A DNA stretch of 64,000 nucleotides from Taeniopygia guttata (Eukaryota > Chordata > Aves > Passeriformes > Estrildidae). The stretch is taken from positions 54,158,001 through 54,222,000 of the forward strand of contig NC_133030.1 of assembly GCF_048771995.1 (NCBI RefSeq), in the 5' to 3' direction. Shown piece by piece: positions 45,801-60,800 of this stretch (positions within the stretch are counted from its first letter, which is position 1; each line of letters opens with the position of its first letter). The position numbers and the translations under genes are program-made. The notes beneath the pieces are model-generated. The model did no database searches and had not been told where the DNA came from. It saw only the letters and a program-made list of their open reading frames with translations.

Positions 45801-48800
45801 CAGTATATTTTTGTCTAAATGATATTAAATATTCATACTGTGTTTCTCTTCTGCCACCAAATTGTATATTGCTTAAGTTGTTATATTTAATTGCCTTTGG
45901 TTGGACAAAGAATGCCTCTGCAGAATTTAAATTAGTATAAAAATGAAGTTGCATCATGATTAAAGAGTTCTTTTCTGTTTCTTTTTTCTTTGTTTTTTGA
46001 TAAGATAAAAATTTTTAGCCTGTATTGTTTATGTTGATTAAAATCCAGCAAGTGCTTTTGTTAAGAGTACCATGTTGTGCAAACACTGTGTTAATCTAAT
46101 GCCAGTTATTTCTTTCTCTGCTGACTCTTTACAGGCTTTGATTGGTGGCTTGGAAGGATATGGTGATATTGTGTCTGTGTCCTGTACCAACAATGAGATT
46201 TTTCTCTTAAAGGGAGATAGAGACATAATAAGAATTTCCAATAGACCTGAAGGACTGTCATCAATAGGTTTGTATAGATTAGTAAGCTTACTGTGTAGAA
46301 ATTAGTAAGTTTAGTGTGTATAAATTAGTGTGTACATCATGGAATATGGTCCTACTGTACTTTCTTAATAACAAAAAGCCAGAACCAACAAAACTGAAAC
46401 ACATTAAACCTCAGACAAATCCCTTCACATTATTGCAAAAACCTGCCAGGTCCTGTAGAGTTACACATCTGTTTTGATAGGTTATATTTAGAGATCTGGT
46501 TTATCTGCTTATCTGAGCTTCTCATTTGGCTGCAGTGAGAATGAGGGCATTAAGAAATGAAATATGCTTGCCTTTTTTGAGAGTGGGTCAGCATTAACCT
46601 AATGAGATGTCTCTAATCTGTGCATTTGAGAGCTCATTCTGAACCATGATGTTGAAGCAGTCTGGATTCCTGATCATGGTTATCCCTTCAGGATAAGTCT
46701 CAACAGCTGAATACTTTGGTTCTGTGCCACCTGTCACCAGCCACGTTCCAGGGGAAATCTCAGCCTTCCTAGCAATGAAAAAGAAAGAATTGGCAAATAA
46801 ATCCAAAAGAATTGGCAAATAAATCCAAAGAATGCTCACTAAACTTCCAAAAAAAATTTGACTCTTTCGTACTTGTTGCCATCTGAGTTAAATATTTATG
46901 TTACTAGAGCTCTTTAAAAGGGGCTACTAATCCATTTAAATACTCCATTTTAGCTTTGTTTTAGCAAAATGCTAATAAATATGCTATGAAGTCTCATTCA
47001 GTGCTGAAGAACTTTCTTGTCATTGCATGTTGGCAATAGCTTTAGTCTTTTAGGCAGGTCTTTACTCACAAACCTCTAGAGACTCTATGTTTTAATCTCA
47101 ACTTTCAAGTATAGTTTGAAAGGAACCTTTAGAAGTGTATTTTCTGCTAATCACTGCAGTGATTTATCTGATAATTTTCCTTGATTTTTTTTCAAGCTAC
47201 TGAATGTTTGAAAGAAGAAGTTAAAGATATAGGATGGCACTTCAGTATGTGATAGAATTGTATCTTCCAAAGCTGCAGACTTGTACTATTCCTTTTACAT
47301 AAATTCAGAATTTTGCTAATAGAAGTTTGATACAGGGTTTGGGGGAAGTGCTTTCTTATAGATTAATTTACAGGAAGTTTATAGTGTGTGCGCATGCACA
47401 CAGGTATTTATTTTTAAATGTTGTTAGCTTAGAATTCTTTCTTTTCATAAATATTAATTTCATTCAATACTCTCTGAAATTGTGCCCCTATTCATTTGAT
47501 GCTAGCATTTATACTTGAACTAGTATTTGTAGTTTTATTTTTCTTTTGGACAATTTCAGATGTGAATTCAAAATTGTCAAATCCTTTAACAGATACAAGT
47601 CCTAAATTGCTGACTCCGTCATCAGTAGTTTCATCTGTATCATCCAGCCCTTCAGTGGAAACAGAAAAAAAAATGGTTACTTCCCCTTCAGTTACTGGTG
47701 ATAAAACTGGCACTTCTTCAGTGAAAGATGATCTGGAAACTCCAACACTATCAGAGAAAAGTTTTGATAGAGTGGGAGACTTGAGCAATGAAGCCAGGAA
47801 AAGGGGCTGCTCTGTAGTAAGTGAATCACGGAGCAGGAGCAGCTCTGTGAACTCTGTGGACAGTGGCTCGAGCTTTATGATGTGTGCAGACCAACTCCCA
47901 GAAGCTCAGAGAGAAGGTCAACTTTCTTCACAACGGTTCAGCACCATCAGCTCTGAAGATTTTGATCAAGAACTTATCGTAAAGCCAATTAAGGTGAAAA
48001 AGAAAAAAAAGAAGAAGCAGGGTAGGTGCAGCAGAGATTTCCCTGACACTTCACGTTGTTAGAGCATGTTACATGAAAGAGTCTGTGTTTGGTAGGCTTC
48101 CTATATACTGTGGTGTTGTGCTTCTGAAAGTGCTGAGGGCTTGTGATGAGCCATTTCTGTTTAAGATGAAAATCTTTAAAAGTGATAAATTGATTAAGTC
48201 TTTTTAGATGTGTTAGGAGTTTATTTCTTTTGTTTTGCTTCATGTGAACATGCTTTGAGTTCTAATGTATTCATTAATGGGACCGTACAGTGGACTCTGT
48301 ATCCAGTTTTATGTTGGAAATGTGTAATATCTATTCAGCCTATTCAGAATATTTGGCAGTGTCTTTCTTAGCCATCCTCTTTAGTTTGATGAAGTAGTGT
48401 GAGTACTCAGTTTTTAAAATTGTTTACTGTATTAAGACTTTTTTTGGCTTTCTATGTATCATTTAATGTTAAAGTTGAAAAATATTCAGTATGGTTAAAA
48501 TTTAGATTTAGCTTTGTTCTTCCTCCAGTTCTAAAAATATTTTAATTTCTTTCTTGGCACTGGATTTAATAAATTTTATTAATATTGCTTTTTTCCCTTT
48601 TTTTCATGTGTATGTGATGACAGAAAGTGGGACAAGGAGAAACCACAGCTCTCTGGAAGGCACACCAATTTATGAGCGCCAACTTTCTGGTGACAGTCCA
48701 CATTCCTTGAATGCAGACTCCTTTTCCATGACTTCCAGCATAATGAGTGGCAGCATTGATCATTTGAGTACTGGATCTCCAGATCAGGAAAGTATGTTCA

Positions 48801-51800
48801 GTATGGAGTCCCATACAGTCTTGCAAGAAGATAATGGTTCTGAAACTTTCAGTTTCCTGCAGTCTCCTGAGTCAGCAAATGTACTAATTAATGAAGAAAA
48901 TGGAGATGTGGCTGATTTCCAGAAATTTCCAAACAGTGACAGTGGCATGGGTACTTCGGCTGTTATAGCTATTTCGACATCTGCATCTCCTCTGATGCTC
49001 ACAGAAGACTTGACAAGCAGTGTTGGTGGTGAATGTAATGGTGGTGTGGTTTCTGCAAGCAATGAATGCTCTCCTGGAAAGCTGAGCCAGGAGGAGGAGG
49101 AGCAGGATTTTCCTACATTGTGTAAAATAGATGAAGACTTGGATAAAATGAAGCTGCAGGATACTGAAAAATCTTCTGAAGATCCAGACCTTACAGACCA
49201 GATGTTTTTGGAATGTGACAGTATACTTGGTGTCCAGACATCCCTGACACCAAAGGAAAGTGATGAAACTGGTGAGGAAGACCAGCAGCAGCTCTCTCTA
49301 ATCCACAGCACTCTGTCAGACCCTTCTGCACTCCAGTGTGACATCTCTGACAATGTTCATTCAGATAACTGTTCCATTTCTGGCTGGAATTTTGAAAGTG
49401 CAATCAAAGCTAAATGTAGTACTAGCACTGCTGAAAGGGTAGCAAACACTCATGAAAGTAAGACTGAAAAATCTGCCTCAAGTGATGAAGAGGATATTTA
49501 TGGACATGGATTACCATATTCATCCTCAGAGACCAGCATGCCTGAAGTTGGTGCTGTGCCTGGTGCACAGGATGTAGCCAAGATAAGCCTAGATGAAATG
49601 GTGCTGTTAAAATCTGATCAGGTATTTCTTTTCAGTTTAATTAAAGTGTCTTTAACCTTAAAAAGAAACAGCTTTTGAAAAGAAACATTCCTGCAATTAC
49701 TGTCCTTTACATCTTTAGGAGAGCAATTTTTTTTACTCGATTCAATACACAAGTAAAGTATAAAGCCAAACAACAGTACATGTTGTAACTCTTAAAAAAT
49801 GTGATGTATCTGACTTCAAAATGGGTGATGTGTGCTTGCAGTGCAAAGAAGCTGTTTTGCCTATATTATTCCCAGCTCAACAAAAATTCTGTTAGAAACC
49901 CATCCATTTTAGAGTGAAGAGTAAAACCCAGTCACTCTCAAAGGCTGCTGCTTGTTTGGATCTCCAGTAGTCCTAATTCTGTATGATGCTGTTCCCAAAT
50001 TCAGCTGACTTCATGAAGAATTAATGCTAATTATCTCACATGGCTGGCTTCTGCTTAAGGATTATTTTACTTCTAAGTACTCAGAATAAGGATTAGTCTT
50101 TGCCCCCTAGCCTGCAGTAGTTAGTACTGTTTAAAATGTTGACAGTTTCCTTCTTCTGTTATTCCTCTTTCCTTCATAGTTACTTTGTGGGTAATCCTCA
50201 TAGATACTATAGAAAAGAATTACTAAAGTTAATTGTAAAATCTGCAAAATTGCCAGAATCACTGGGACTTATAGCAGAAGTCTTAAGAAGGAGATGCAGT
50301 TCTTGTAGTGTGGAGGATATTGTTTCTTTTAGATTTGTAACAGCCTTGTATTGAGGTCAACCAAATATTCATTCATAAAGGTTGAGTTTGAAGTTGATGG
50401 TGTCCTACCTACTGATAACCGCAGCCCAAAGTGCAGAAGATTTTTGTTTCAGGTTATGGCATTCTTACACTCTGTCATGTTCAGAAACCTCCCCTGGTAA
50501 TGTATGCAGTGCTTGAGTTCACCTCATGCAAGCAATCAAAATTTAAGAGAGCAGATTGTAAACCAGATTTCTGCAAGACATGGTTCCTCTACCATATAGA
50601 GAGTACCAGAGCTGGATATTCAGCTGTCTCTGCCCTTCAGCTGTCTTGTTGCCTTTGCTCATCACTTCCTAGACAATGAATAATTTCCTGGAGTACAGGC
50701 AGACTGTTCATTTTTATATATTCCTTCTTTGGATGATGGGGTGGAGGGGTTTATTTTGTTGCTAAACCTGTTGTTTGAGCAGTCTCATTGTGCACATACA
50801 GCCTTAGAGAACAGTGGCAGATGTAGTTTTATTTTATACAAGGTAAATTTATTCATTGATTAAAGTACTTAAGTTTAGCTTTTTTAAAATCAGAACGTGG
50901 GAGCTGCAGTTCTTATATACCAAATTTTTATGCAGTTTGAAGACACCTGACACTGACTCTACAGTTTTTAGTTTGCAGAGAGCTGGATGGGATACTCTGG
51001 CCCTGGATATGGCATCCTGAGCCTGGTTGTCTCAGAAAAATACATTTGGTGCCTGGACTACCGAGGCAGCCTGTACTGCAGTCCCCTCCCTGCGGCCGGG
51101 CTGCGCTGGCAGAAGTTTGAGGATGGAGTCCAGCAAGTGGCAGTTTCCCCCTCAGGTAGGTTGGCTTCTGCTGCACTGTTGCCTTGTAAATATAAAACTT
51201 AGATAGACTTGAGCCTTTTCTTTGGTTGTTTTTTTTTGTTGTGGTTTTTTTTTTGTTTTGGTTTGGGTTTTTTTTGTATGTTATTATTTAATTAGGTGAA
51301 ACTTGTCATCTTTATCAGGTTGCATACATAGTTGAGTGCATATGTAATTTCCACACAGGCAGTTCATTGTTTGTTTTTTTCAAATCAATTACTTCCAGAA
51401 ACTTGGTTGTTTAGGGCTTGTTTCATGTAAAAGTAGTGTGTTGGTTTGGATTCCTTTTTGTTTGTTTTTTTTTTAATAGTCACAGTTGTATGACTGCATC
51501 TTCACTACCTGTGCATCCCATGTTCTAGTTTAAGTTGCTGTCTTTCTTGCAGGTTCACATTGCATTTTGGGAGGTTTTCAACATGCATTTATTTGCCTGG
51601 TTAAAGTGAACTTCAGAAGTAACAGTTTAGTGGTAGGCAGAAAAGAGCTCCTTGTAACAAAAACCTTGGTTTTTGTTACAGAGCTATAGAAGTTCTTGGC
51701 TGTGAGGGTGGTGAGGCACAGGAAGAGGTTGCCCAGAGAAACTGTGGATGCCCCATCCCTGGAAGTGTTCAAGGCCAGGCTGGATGAGGCCTTCAGCAAT

Positions 51801-54800
51801 CTGGTCAAGTGAGAGGTGTCCCTGCCCTGGCAGGGGGGTTAGAACTAGATGATCTTTAAGATCCCTTCCCACCCAAACCATTCTGTGATTCACAATTTTA
51901 AAGTTCTTTTTCTTGTAAGTGTAGAACTGGCTTTGTGTGTGCGTGGGTTGGTTATTTGATTTCTTTTCAAATACTGAAGAAAAAAAACTTTGAAGTTTTA
52001 GTACACTTGCATGTGTATTTGTTCTGGATGGTTGTGAATGAGGATTATGTTGGATTAAAATTAAGCAGGTTTTGGTTATAAACTTGCGTCACTTTTGGCC
52101 TTCCAGATTGTTCCAGGACTGGAGTGAAAATACAAAGTTTCTCAACCATTTTAATTTCTTTTTCTCCTCCCTTGCCACTACTTTTCTTCCCTGTCATTTC
52201 TAAAAGCACATTTTCTTCCCTGTCATCTCTAAAAGCTCTTCCCTTCTGTCTGTAGGGGAAGACTTGCTATCTGTTTTAAGAAGAAAATTCTGTTTGATCT
52301 GTAGCTGAGCTTTGCTGTAGCCGAAACAATTTCAGTTGCAGTAGTTGAAAGTGTGGGTTAATCCAGCTCAGTATCTTACCCTTAAAAGTGGTCCAACAGG
52401 GTCCCTGCAGAAAAGTGAAAGGCATGGACGTGTGTCATATTTGCCCTTGGTAGTTTCAGGATACAGTTGTTGGTGGCTCAAATTGCTGGGGCAAAAAGGT
52501 TGTTCCTCTGCATTTCTTATCCTTCAGTTCCAGGAATTCACCCAGCTTTTCTCTGAATCTGTGGAAGTTTCTAGCATCCACAGTTTGTCATGGGTGCATT
52601 TATGTGGGAGCATGTTAACCACAACATGTCAAAATGGAATTAAATGCAACTGTGTGGAATCATTCAAAGGAAATTAATATGACAATGTACTGTTCTGGTG
52701 CAAGCCAGCAGTTAAGCTTGGAGTTCCATTTGGTTTTCTTTTTTTAAGATATTATTATATCTTAGAAGTCAGTTACTGTTCTGGTCTCGCTTTTAGAAAA
52801 ACTGTAAGGGCTTCTTAAACTTGCATTTTTGTTTAATGCTATGATTTGCTTTTCCCCTCCTATTAGTTTAGATGTAGCTAGAACACGTCACCTGTGGCTG
52901 TTGAAATAATTACTGAGTGCTGTTGTGTTCTTTCTTTGCTTCTCTTACAGGGGCTCTTCTCTGGAAGATTGAACAGAAGACTAACAAAGCTTTTGCTTGT
53001 GGAAAAGTAACTATAAAAGGAAAACGGCACTGGTATGAGGCTTTACCCCAGGCTGTATTTGTAGCTCTGAGTGATGACACTGCCTGGATTATCAGAACAA
53101 ATGGAGATCTGTATCTGCAAACAGGTACCTGAATTAATTTTTGTGGGCTGAGATTACTAGATTTCAAGTCTATAGGATGATGACAATTTGCTATAAATGT
53201 TATCCACAGACAGGACATAATGAAACCTTTTTATCTTGAGAAACACTTGGAAACAGTTGTGAGATTTTGTGTAATTAGGAGAATGGAAAAGCCAGTTCAT
53301 GGCCACTTGTTTTGTGTGTGCCAAGTGGAGTACATACAGTGCAGAGAATTTATGGCATGAGGAAGATATGAGATGAATGGAGATGAATGGAAAGGGATTA
53401 TAGAAAATATCTAAATAATATCCCTGCTTTGAAAGTGGTATTGTGCAGTGAAACAGCTCAGCCTTAAGTGGGCAGAATAGGGAAATGTAGAAGCTTTGTG
53501 TTTTGAAAAGTGCAGATCTCTAGAAGGTAAGAGTTACCACTTGCTAATGACAGGAAGGTATTCTGAGACAGATGGTGAAGTGCTTTGGAAGTACAGACAA
53601 GTGGTATATGTTTATCTGATAGGGAAAGCAAAACCATGGGGGGCTAGAATGGACTGTGGAGCAGAAATCTGCAGCTGCTTTCTTCCTGGATGTGAATGAG
53701 GCACGAACTGGAAAGAAGGGCTAGTGTAGTGGCAGCTTTGAAGTTGTGGCTTTAAAGTTCTTCAGTGACTAGAAGAGGATGTATTTGGAAAGTGTTATGC
53801 AAACAATATTCAGGCTAATTGCAAGCAGCTAGGATGAAGGATGGTAGCACTAGTTTTAGAGTTAAGGGAGAAAAGTGTCAAGGACTTTCGGGCATGTGAG
53901 GCTTGCACAGAGAGCTGAGTTGCTAAGGAAAAATTACCAATAACATTTTGAAGGAATTACTGGTGAATGGAGGACTGGGTTAAGGGCAAACTGTGTAAGA
54001 AGTATAGAAACAGGACATCATGTCGAGTGGCTATCAAAATTCTCATTTACCTTTCATTTAATTTTGGTACTCTCATAATTTCTCTTTTAGGTTTAGTTAC
54101 TGTAGCACAATGCAAAAATTCTTTGTGATTAAGAAAACTGTTTTAAGTACACAGCATTGTTTCAAAGGCACTCTATTAAAGTTGTGGTTTTTGTTTTATT
54201 TTTAGTTAAGTATAGTAGTCCCAGAGAAATCAAGTGACCTGCCCATGGTCACATGCATACTGCCAACAGGCATGGATAGTGGTGATGGAGAGTAAATTTT
54301 GGATGCTTATCATACTCTGTGGAGTTTTGAATCAATATTTTTCCTCCCTTTGAGAGATTGGTTTGATTCTGTCAGCTTACATTCTGCTGTTCTTAGGCTT
54401 CAAAATTTGTCTTTTGATGCAAAAAATAATTTCTCAGTGTATCGGTCTTCCTAATGAGAGGCAGCCAGTGAAAATTGTTTCTCCAGGATCTTTTCATTCC
54501 CTTCACTGTCTTTTGTACCATTTATAACAAAAGTGTGTGCTCAGAGGTTTAGAAATGAGTGTTCTTGTTAGTCTAGAATATATAATACACGTGAGTCGGT
54601 TCATACTGGCTTTGGCAGCATGAGGAGAGGAAACAAAAGCTGTGTCTCCTGAGATGTTTCACATGCAGTTTCATATGTGTAAATCAAGCTTCACTGTAAT
54701 CATAAAGAAGACATGTTCCTGTAGTAGATGTAGAAATGTGTGCAAACTGCCTGTAAATCTACCAGAACATCTCTGCTCCTTTCAGTACTACACACTGTGG

Positions 54801-57800
54801 CATGCTCTTTTGTAATTGCTCTGCTGTCACTACTCAGATCAGGTTGCGTCTCTCCCTGGCATGTTTTGGGCAAAAGTTCTTCCATTACTGGCTTTTTCTT
54901 TGACACTTCTGTCAGCTCTAATAGAGGTTTTATAAATGGAGATTCCTGGTGCTGACACTAGAGGGAGAAAAGGAACAGAAATGACAGGACTGGACATGCA
55001 CTGTGCAGGGTGTTGAAGGATGTACAGTGTCTTGTTTAAAATGTAACATCAGCTATATTAGAGGAAATTATTAGTAGTTTACAGAAAGAGCAGTTACTCA
55101 AGGAAATTGTGATCAAATGACAAATGTTAGCATGTCAAGGAGATTCCCTTCCGCATTTTCTTTTATTGAGTTGCTTTATCTCTTTACTTTTTGTTTCAAA
55201 AAGCCAAAGTTTGTAAAGCAATCCTCATTTTCTGATTTCTAGGCCTGAGTGTGGATCGTCCTTGTGCCCGAGCAGTAAAGGTTGACTGCCCTTGTCCACT
55301 GTCACAGGTCACATCCAGAAATAATGTGGTGTGGGCTCTGAGCGAGCAGCGGGCGCTGCTGTACCGGGAGGGCGTGCGCAGCTTTTGTCCTGAAGGAGAG
55401 CAGTGGAAGAGTGACATTGTCAGGTAGTAACTCTGGTGGGACATGCTGGGCATAACCAGAATGACACAAATAATTGTGCTGGAGCTCCTTGATGTTTGAA
55501 AAAGTATTACCTGAGCTCGTGTGTCTATATACCACTGTGTGTATGTGTATATATGTATTTTAGCTGTCTGTCTCTACTTCCTGCCAGCCAGGCAGCCATC
55601 CATCCATCCATGACTGCTATGTAATGAAAGGAATTGTCATAAACAGAAGCAGGTTTAAAGACTGAGAAAAAAATTTAAAATCTCTTTATAATATTTGTCA
55701 ACATTATTTTTTATTAAATATTTTCTTTAATCTGTGACATAATGTTTTTGAGGAGCTCTACAGTTTTGAGGGATTTTTTTTTTCTTTTTCTTTTTTTTTT
55801 TTCAGTGAGATTAAATGTATGCATTTTCTTGGTCATCCACACAGTTGGATAACACTTCTGCACTCTCCAGCCACAGATTTTTATAAATACTTTGTAGTTG
55901 GTATTTAGCTTTGTAGTTGATCCTATGCTCATGGTAGTTCCTTTGTGATAAAGTTAAAAGCACTGAGTCTCTACTGCTGGCTTTGAGAACGTAGAATTTG
56001 GTGTCTCTTGTGACATCAGCCTGGTGCAAGTTTAGGAAGAAATTCAAGTTCTTCTTGTCAGGAGATTTTATCTACTGAATATCCTCTTGTGAAACCTTAA
56101 CTTGTGCTACTTCTCTGCCTGGTATTCTTCAACAGTCTGAGAAACTACTGTGTCTTTGTTCAAATGTGAAATTTGCTTGTACTCTCATGAGTTTGTTTAA
56201 TGAAAATACCTGCTGACCTACACCTTAGGTACATTTCATGTTCTTGGGCTTTGTGTTAAAATTGCAGAAGGCAGTCACTATTTGTTCTTAAATTGTCAAG
56301 AAAGGTTATCTGAAAGAACTAGCATTGTTTGCTTCCTTTTCAGTGTCTGATATGATCACCTGACCCTGTTTTCTGAGCTTGAAAATGGTTTACTTATGCA
56401 GGAGACTTACAGTCCTGAATTCAGCATTTATCTCTGTCACATAGTTAAGTTGAGTTTTCTCCTTGTGGTCCCTGAACTGCAGATATTGTTCTCAGAATAG
56501 GTCAAGGAAGTTGAGGAGAAAGATTTATCAAGCTGTTTTATCAAAACCTTAAAGAACACAGGATTGCTTATTTACTGAACAAAATAGGGCTTGTTTAGTT
56601 TTAATGTCATGTATCCAAGTTTCAAATCTTGAGTGATCTTTGAAGGACTCATGCTCTTTGTTGTAGTTGTTGTTGAATGTTTTCTACTTAAACAAATAAA
56701 ATATAAAGTACTGAATAACTGAAAATTTAATGTCAAATGTGTTTTTAGCTTGGCCCCACTGAGTTTCAACTGTGTTAAACCATTAGTATTGTAATAGCTT
56801 CCTTAAAATACCATTAACATAAATTTGAATTAAGGTTCTTAATATTTTTACTTGTTTGCATTTCCAGTGAAATGCAAGCTTTGGAACCAGTGTGCATAAC
56901 CCTTGGGGATCAGCAGACATTATGGGCTTTGGATATCCATGGCAATCTCTGGTTCAGGACTGGTATAGTTTCAAAGAAACCACAAGGAGATGATAACCAT
57001 TGGTGGCAAGTAGGCATTTTTTTATTTTGCTTTCAGTTTAGTCTTTTACCTTTGGTTGATTATTTGTGTTGCTTTCCCACAAGGTTCTAAGAAAAAATTC
57101 AATTAATGGTACACTTTATTCATTATATTTAAACTTGCGTATGTCTGTGGCTGAAATCCCCTTTCTGTGTCTGCTATAAAGAGGGAAGGAAAACCATCCC
57201 ATGGTCATTCAGAGCAGCATTGCAGAAGCTTTCAAGAACACTGGAAATGCTCTGTCAGGTCATAGGACATGCTGTTGAGGCAGAGCATCAAATCTGACTG
57301 CTGAACACAGCCTCTTCTCTTGTCTTTTAGTGCCCATCCTTTTCCTTAGCTAGAGAAAACAAATAATAAGTCACCATGCAAAAGAATGTGTTTCACATTT
57401 TTCCATTCAGTTGAGGTTTCTTTGAGCCATGTGGAGCTGCTTGCTTCAGCCACAGTTCATGTGGGTGAAACCAGCTCAGTTACTGCAATTATTGTCTGGT
57501 ATTGATTTGGGATCCTGACTCTGTTTTCTCTAGCTTTTCTTGTTTTCTCCAGAGATAAGGGTGGGGAAGAAGGGAGTACAAAAACAGTCTTACTGAAAAT
57601 TTGTCTAGATGCTACCTTAGTCAGAAGAATTTTGGTCTATGTGCATATATAATCCCTTTTTGCATGTGGGCATCATGAGTAGTTTGGCTTTAAGGTTATT
57701 GGCAAACTGCTGCTCTTCTTGTGCTCTTAGAAATTTCATTCCTTTTTAGTAGTATCCCAGAGCATTGCCAACCTAGTTGTCCATGACAGAATTGGGCAAT

Positions 57801-60800
57801 TGCTTATTTAGACCTCCTTCTGCACTGTGAATTAAAATGTCCATGAGGTAGTTGCAAAGGAGTGTTGCACTCAAGTTTGTCATGTGGTTTGAATTCCTAC
57901 ACTGTAAAAGTTTCTCTTCCTTTGGGAAGTTGAAAATTCACCTCTTAGTTTGCAGAGTTTGGCATGTTTTTAGAGGGATACATCCTAAAATAAAGGGCTA
58001 TCTTAAAATGCAGATTTCTAAATGGATTGTTGGATAGAAAGGAGTTGCATGCTGGTGTTCAGTACTGATTTTGGCTTATTAGTAAGACAATTACTCAAAA
58101 TGTACCATTTTTATTTTTCCCTTCCTACACTTCGAATTCTAAAAAAGCTTCTGGTGAAAGATTGTGCAGTTCACTCCTCAGCTTAACTAATTATCAAGAG
58201 CACTTTTTTCTTTTTCCTCTAGGTAAGCATCACTGATTATGTAATGTTTGACCAGTGCAGCCTGTTCCAGACCATAATCCAGGCAACTCACACAGTGGCA
58301 ACAGCAGCTCAGGCACCTGTGGAGAAGGTGGCTGACAAGCTTCGAATGGCATTTTGGTCACAGCAGCTTCAGTGTCAGCCCAGCCTCCTCGGAGTCAATG
58401 GCAGTGGAGTCTGGATCTCTTCAGGCAAAAACGAATTCCATGTAGCAAAGGGAAATTTAATAGGTTGGTGTGCTTTTGCATCTTTATTTTTTTAAGTTAA
58501 GAATATTAAATAGATGGAAATAAGTAACTACAATTCTGTCACCACAGAAATTACCCATGGCAAGTCAGGGCAGCTTTAACTTACTTAAAAATTAAATTAA
58601 ATTATTCATTAGCATTTGGTCTTAAATACTTTCTCATTTAAAGAGAAATATTTTTCATGGAAGAGTCATTATCAACCAGTGAGCTGTGCACAAGTTACTG
58701 CTTTTAACACCTACATTTGTCTCTTCTCTGGGATAAGGCAATCTTAAGCTTCTGAACCTATTTTATCTTGCACAATGGAGTCTGGCTCATGATCAGTGTG
58801 ACTGTGCAAGACACTAATGTTATGGGTTCATAGTGCCAGTAGAAGGATTGCTTTATTTTTCTTGCTACAGTTCTCAAAATACAATACATATTTGGTACAT
58901 TTCTTTGTTTAGGTAAACACTAACAGTACATCTAGGATATTGTTTAACCTCATCATCAAATTGGTCCCCTGTTGAGGACCATTAATATTCTTCTTTATCC
59001 TCTTCTGCATTCACAGTTTCCTCTGTGTGTGTTTACATAGGTGTCAGGAGGAGGCTTCCCCCTCCCCCCAACAATATCTTGGAAGATTTTAATAGAAAAT
59101 CTTGTCTAAAATATATTTAATAATTTATTGCAATAGAATTTCTTCTAAATTTGAAATAACAAATTTTAACAGAAAGCAGTGTTTCCTATTTAATGCCGCT
59201 TGCTCTTTCTTTCAAGGCACGTATTGGAATAATATTGTGCCTCGTGGTACTGCTTCTGCCACAAAATGGATTTTTGTGTTGGCATCCCCAGCTTCATCTA
59301 ATGAAGGTTGGTAAATCAACAGTGCAGGTGTATGTGATTTTTAAACAGAGTGGAATTGATGGTGTAAGTAATTAAATATCCTGAATTACTTCAGATTTTT
59401 GTTGTCTTTTCTGTTTGCAGGGATCTAAAATAGTTGAAGTAGGGTGGAAGTATATCTGTAAAACTACTGGAGATTAAAATAACGTATTAATCACTCTCAC
59501 CTTTGGTGTGGAGTGGCATCCAACTGAGAAATGGGTGGTCCTCAAGAGCAGCAACTTCCTAAACTGCCAAAGCATGAATTGCCAGAATTTGTAATTGGAA
59601 GTTTCAGAGCATGCTTTGCTGAAATGCCTGTAGTAACCAAGTGCTTCTCCTGTGAGTGCAGTTACTGCAGCAAAATTGCCCATTATTGGTAAAAGTGAGA
59701 CCCTGTCAGGGAATAGAACTGCTGGTAGTTAGAAGTTGCATTATCTAAGTACACTGGCTTTAGTGGAAAAAATGTGGTTTAGAGCTGAAAAATAATGCTG
59801 CTTTTCAGAGGCTATTACCAAGGATATAAAAGAGCAAAAGAATAAAGAGAGGTGATAGTGCACTGTTACATGTGTCTTCTCTCTATTAGTTCCTTCAAAT
59901 GAAACATTTCTTCAAATGAGATCACTTACTACTTCTTTTATTTGAGAAATGGAGTATTTAAGTGCCTAAATAAGGGCCTAGGATGTGTATTTGTACTTCA
60001 AAGCCTTACACTATGAGTATAGCCAAGAAGCTTTAGTTTTGCCTTCAAATGTACTATTTTTTTTCAGAAAAAGGAGATGTGTAAGCTTTCTCAGAGCGAA
60101 TTAGGAATTATTTTATTAACACAAATGTCCTTTCCACAGGAAGCTTTTTGTGGCTGTGCCAAAGCAACAAGGATCTGTTTTGTGTCAGTGATCAGAACCC
60201 TCATTTTCGTCCTTCTACGGTGCAGCTGCCACCGGAGGCTGAAATGGTGCACTACTCTGCCTGCCAGGATGCCATTTGGGGATTGGATAGTCTTGGGCAG
60301 ATATTCATCAGAACACTTTCTTCCAGCTGCCCAACAGGGATGCATTGGACAAAACTGGATCTCTCCCAACTAGGTATGACTTTTTTTTTGAGTAGACTGT
60401 CTCTTAGCACACCATATTTTTCAGAAGTATCTTTCAGTTTATTGATGTAGAATATAACATTTGCTGGATTAAATAGTACCTATTGGCAGGTGATTGTAAA
60501 ATATCAGGAACAGATGTGGCTTTCAAATAATTTTCTGGTTAGCCTTTTTCTTGGAGGCAAGAAGTTTCCTGTGTGCAAGGTACTTGGAGTGAGTTCAGTG
60601 CATCTTGCACTTGGTCAGTCTGAAGTGGCTCAGCCTGACATGGTGCTGTGCAGGGGCTCCAGCAGCTTTAACTGGGCTGGCTCTTGTACCTCAGTGCAGC
60701 CATAATCACCTGATCTTGGGCACAAACATCTGAATTTTATGGTTAAACACATTTTTAGCTCCTGCCAAGGAAGAATTGTGCTCCAAGAGTTGAATCATTC

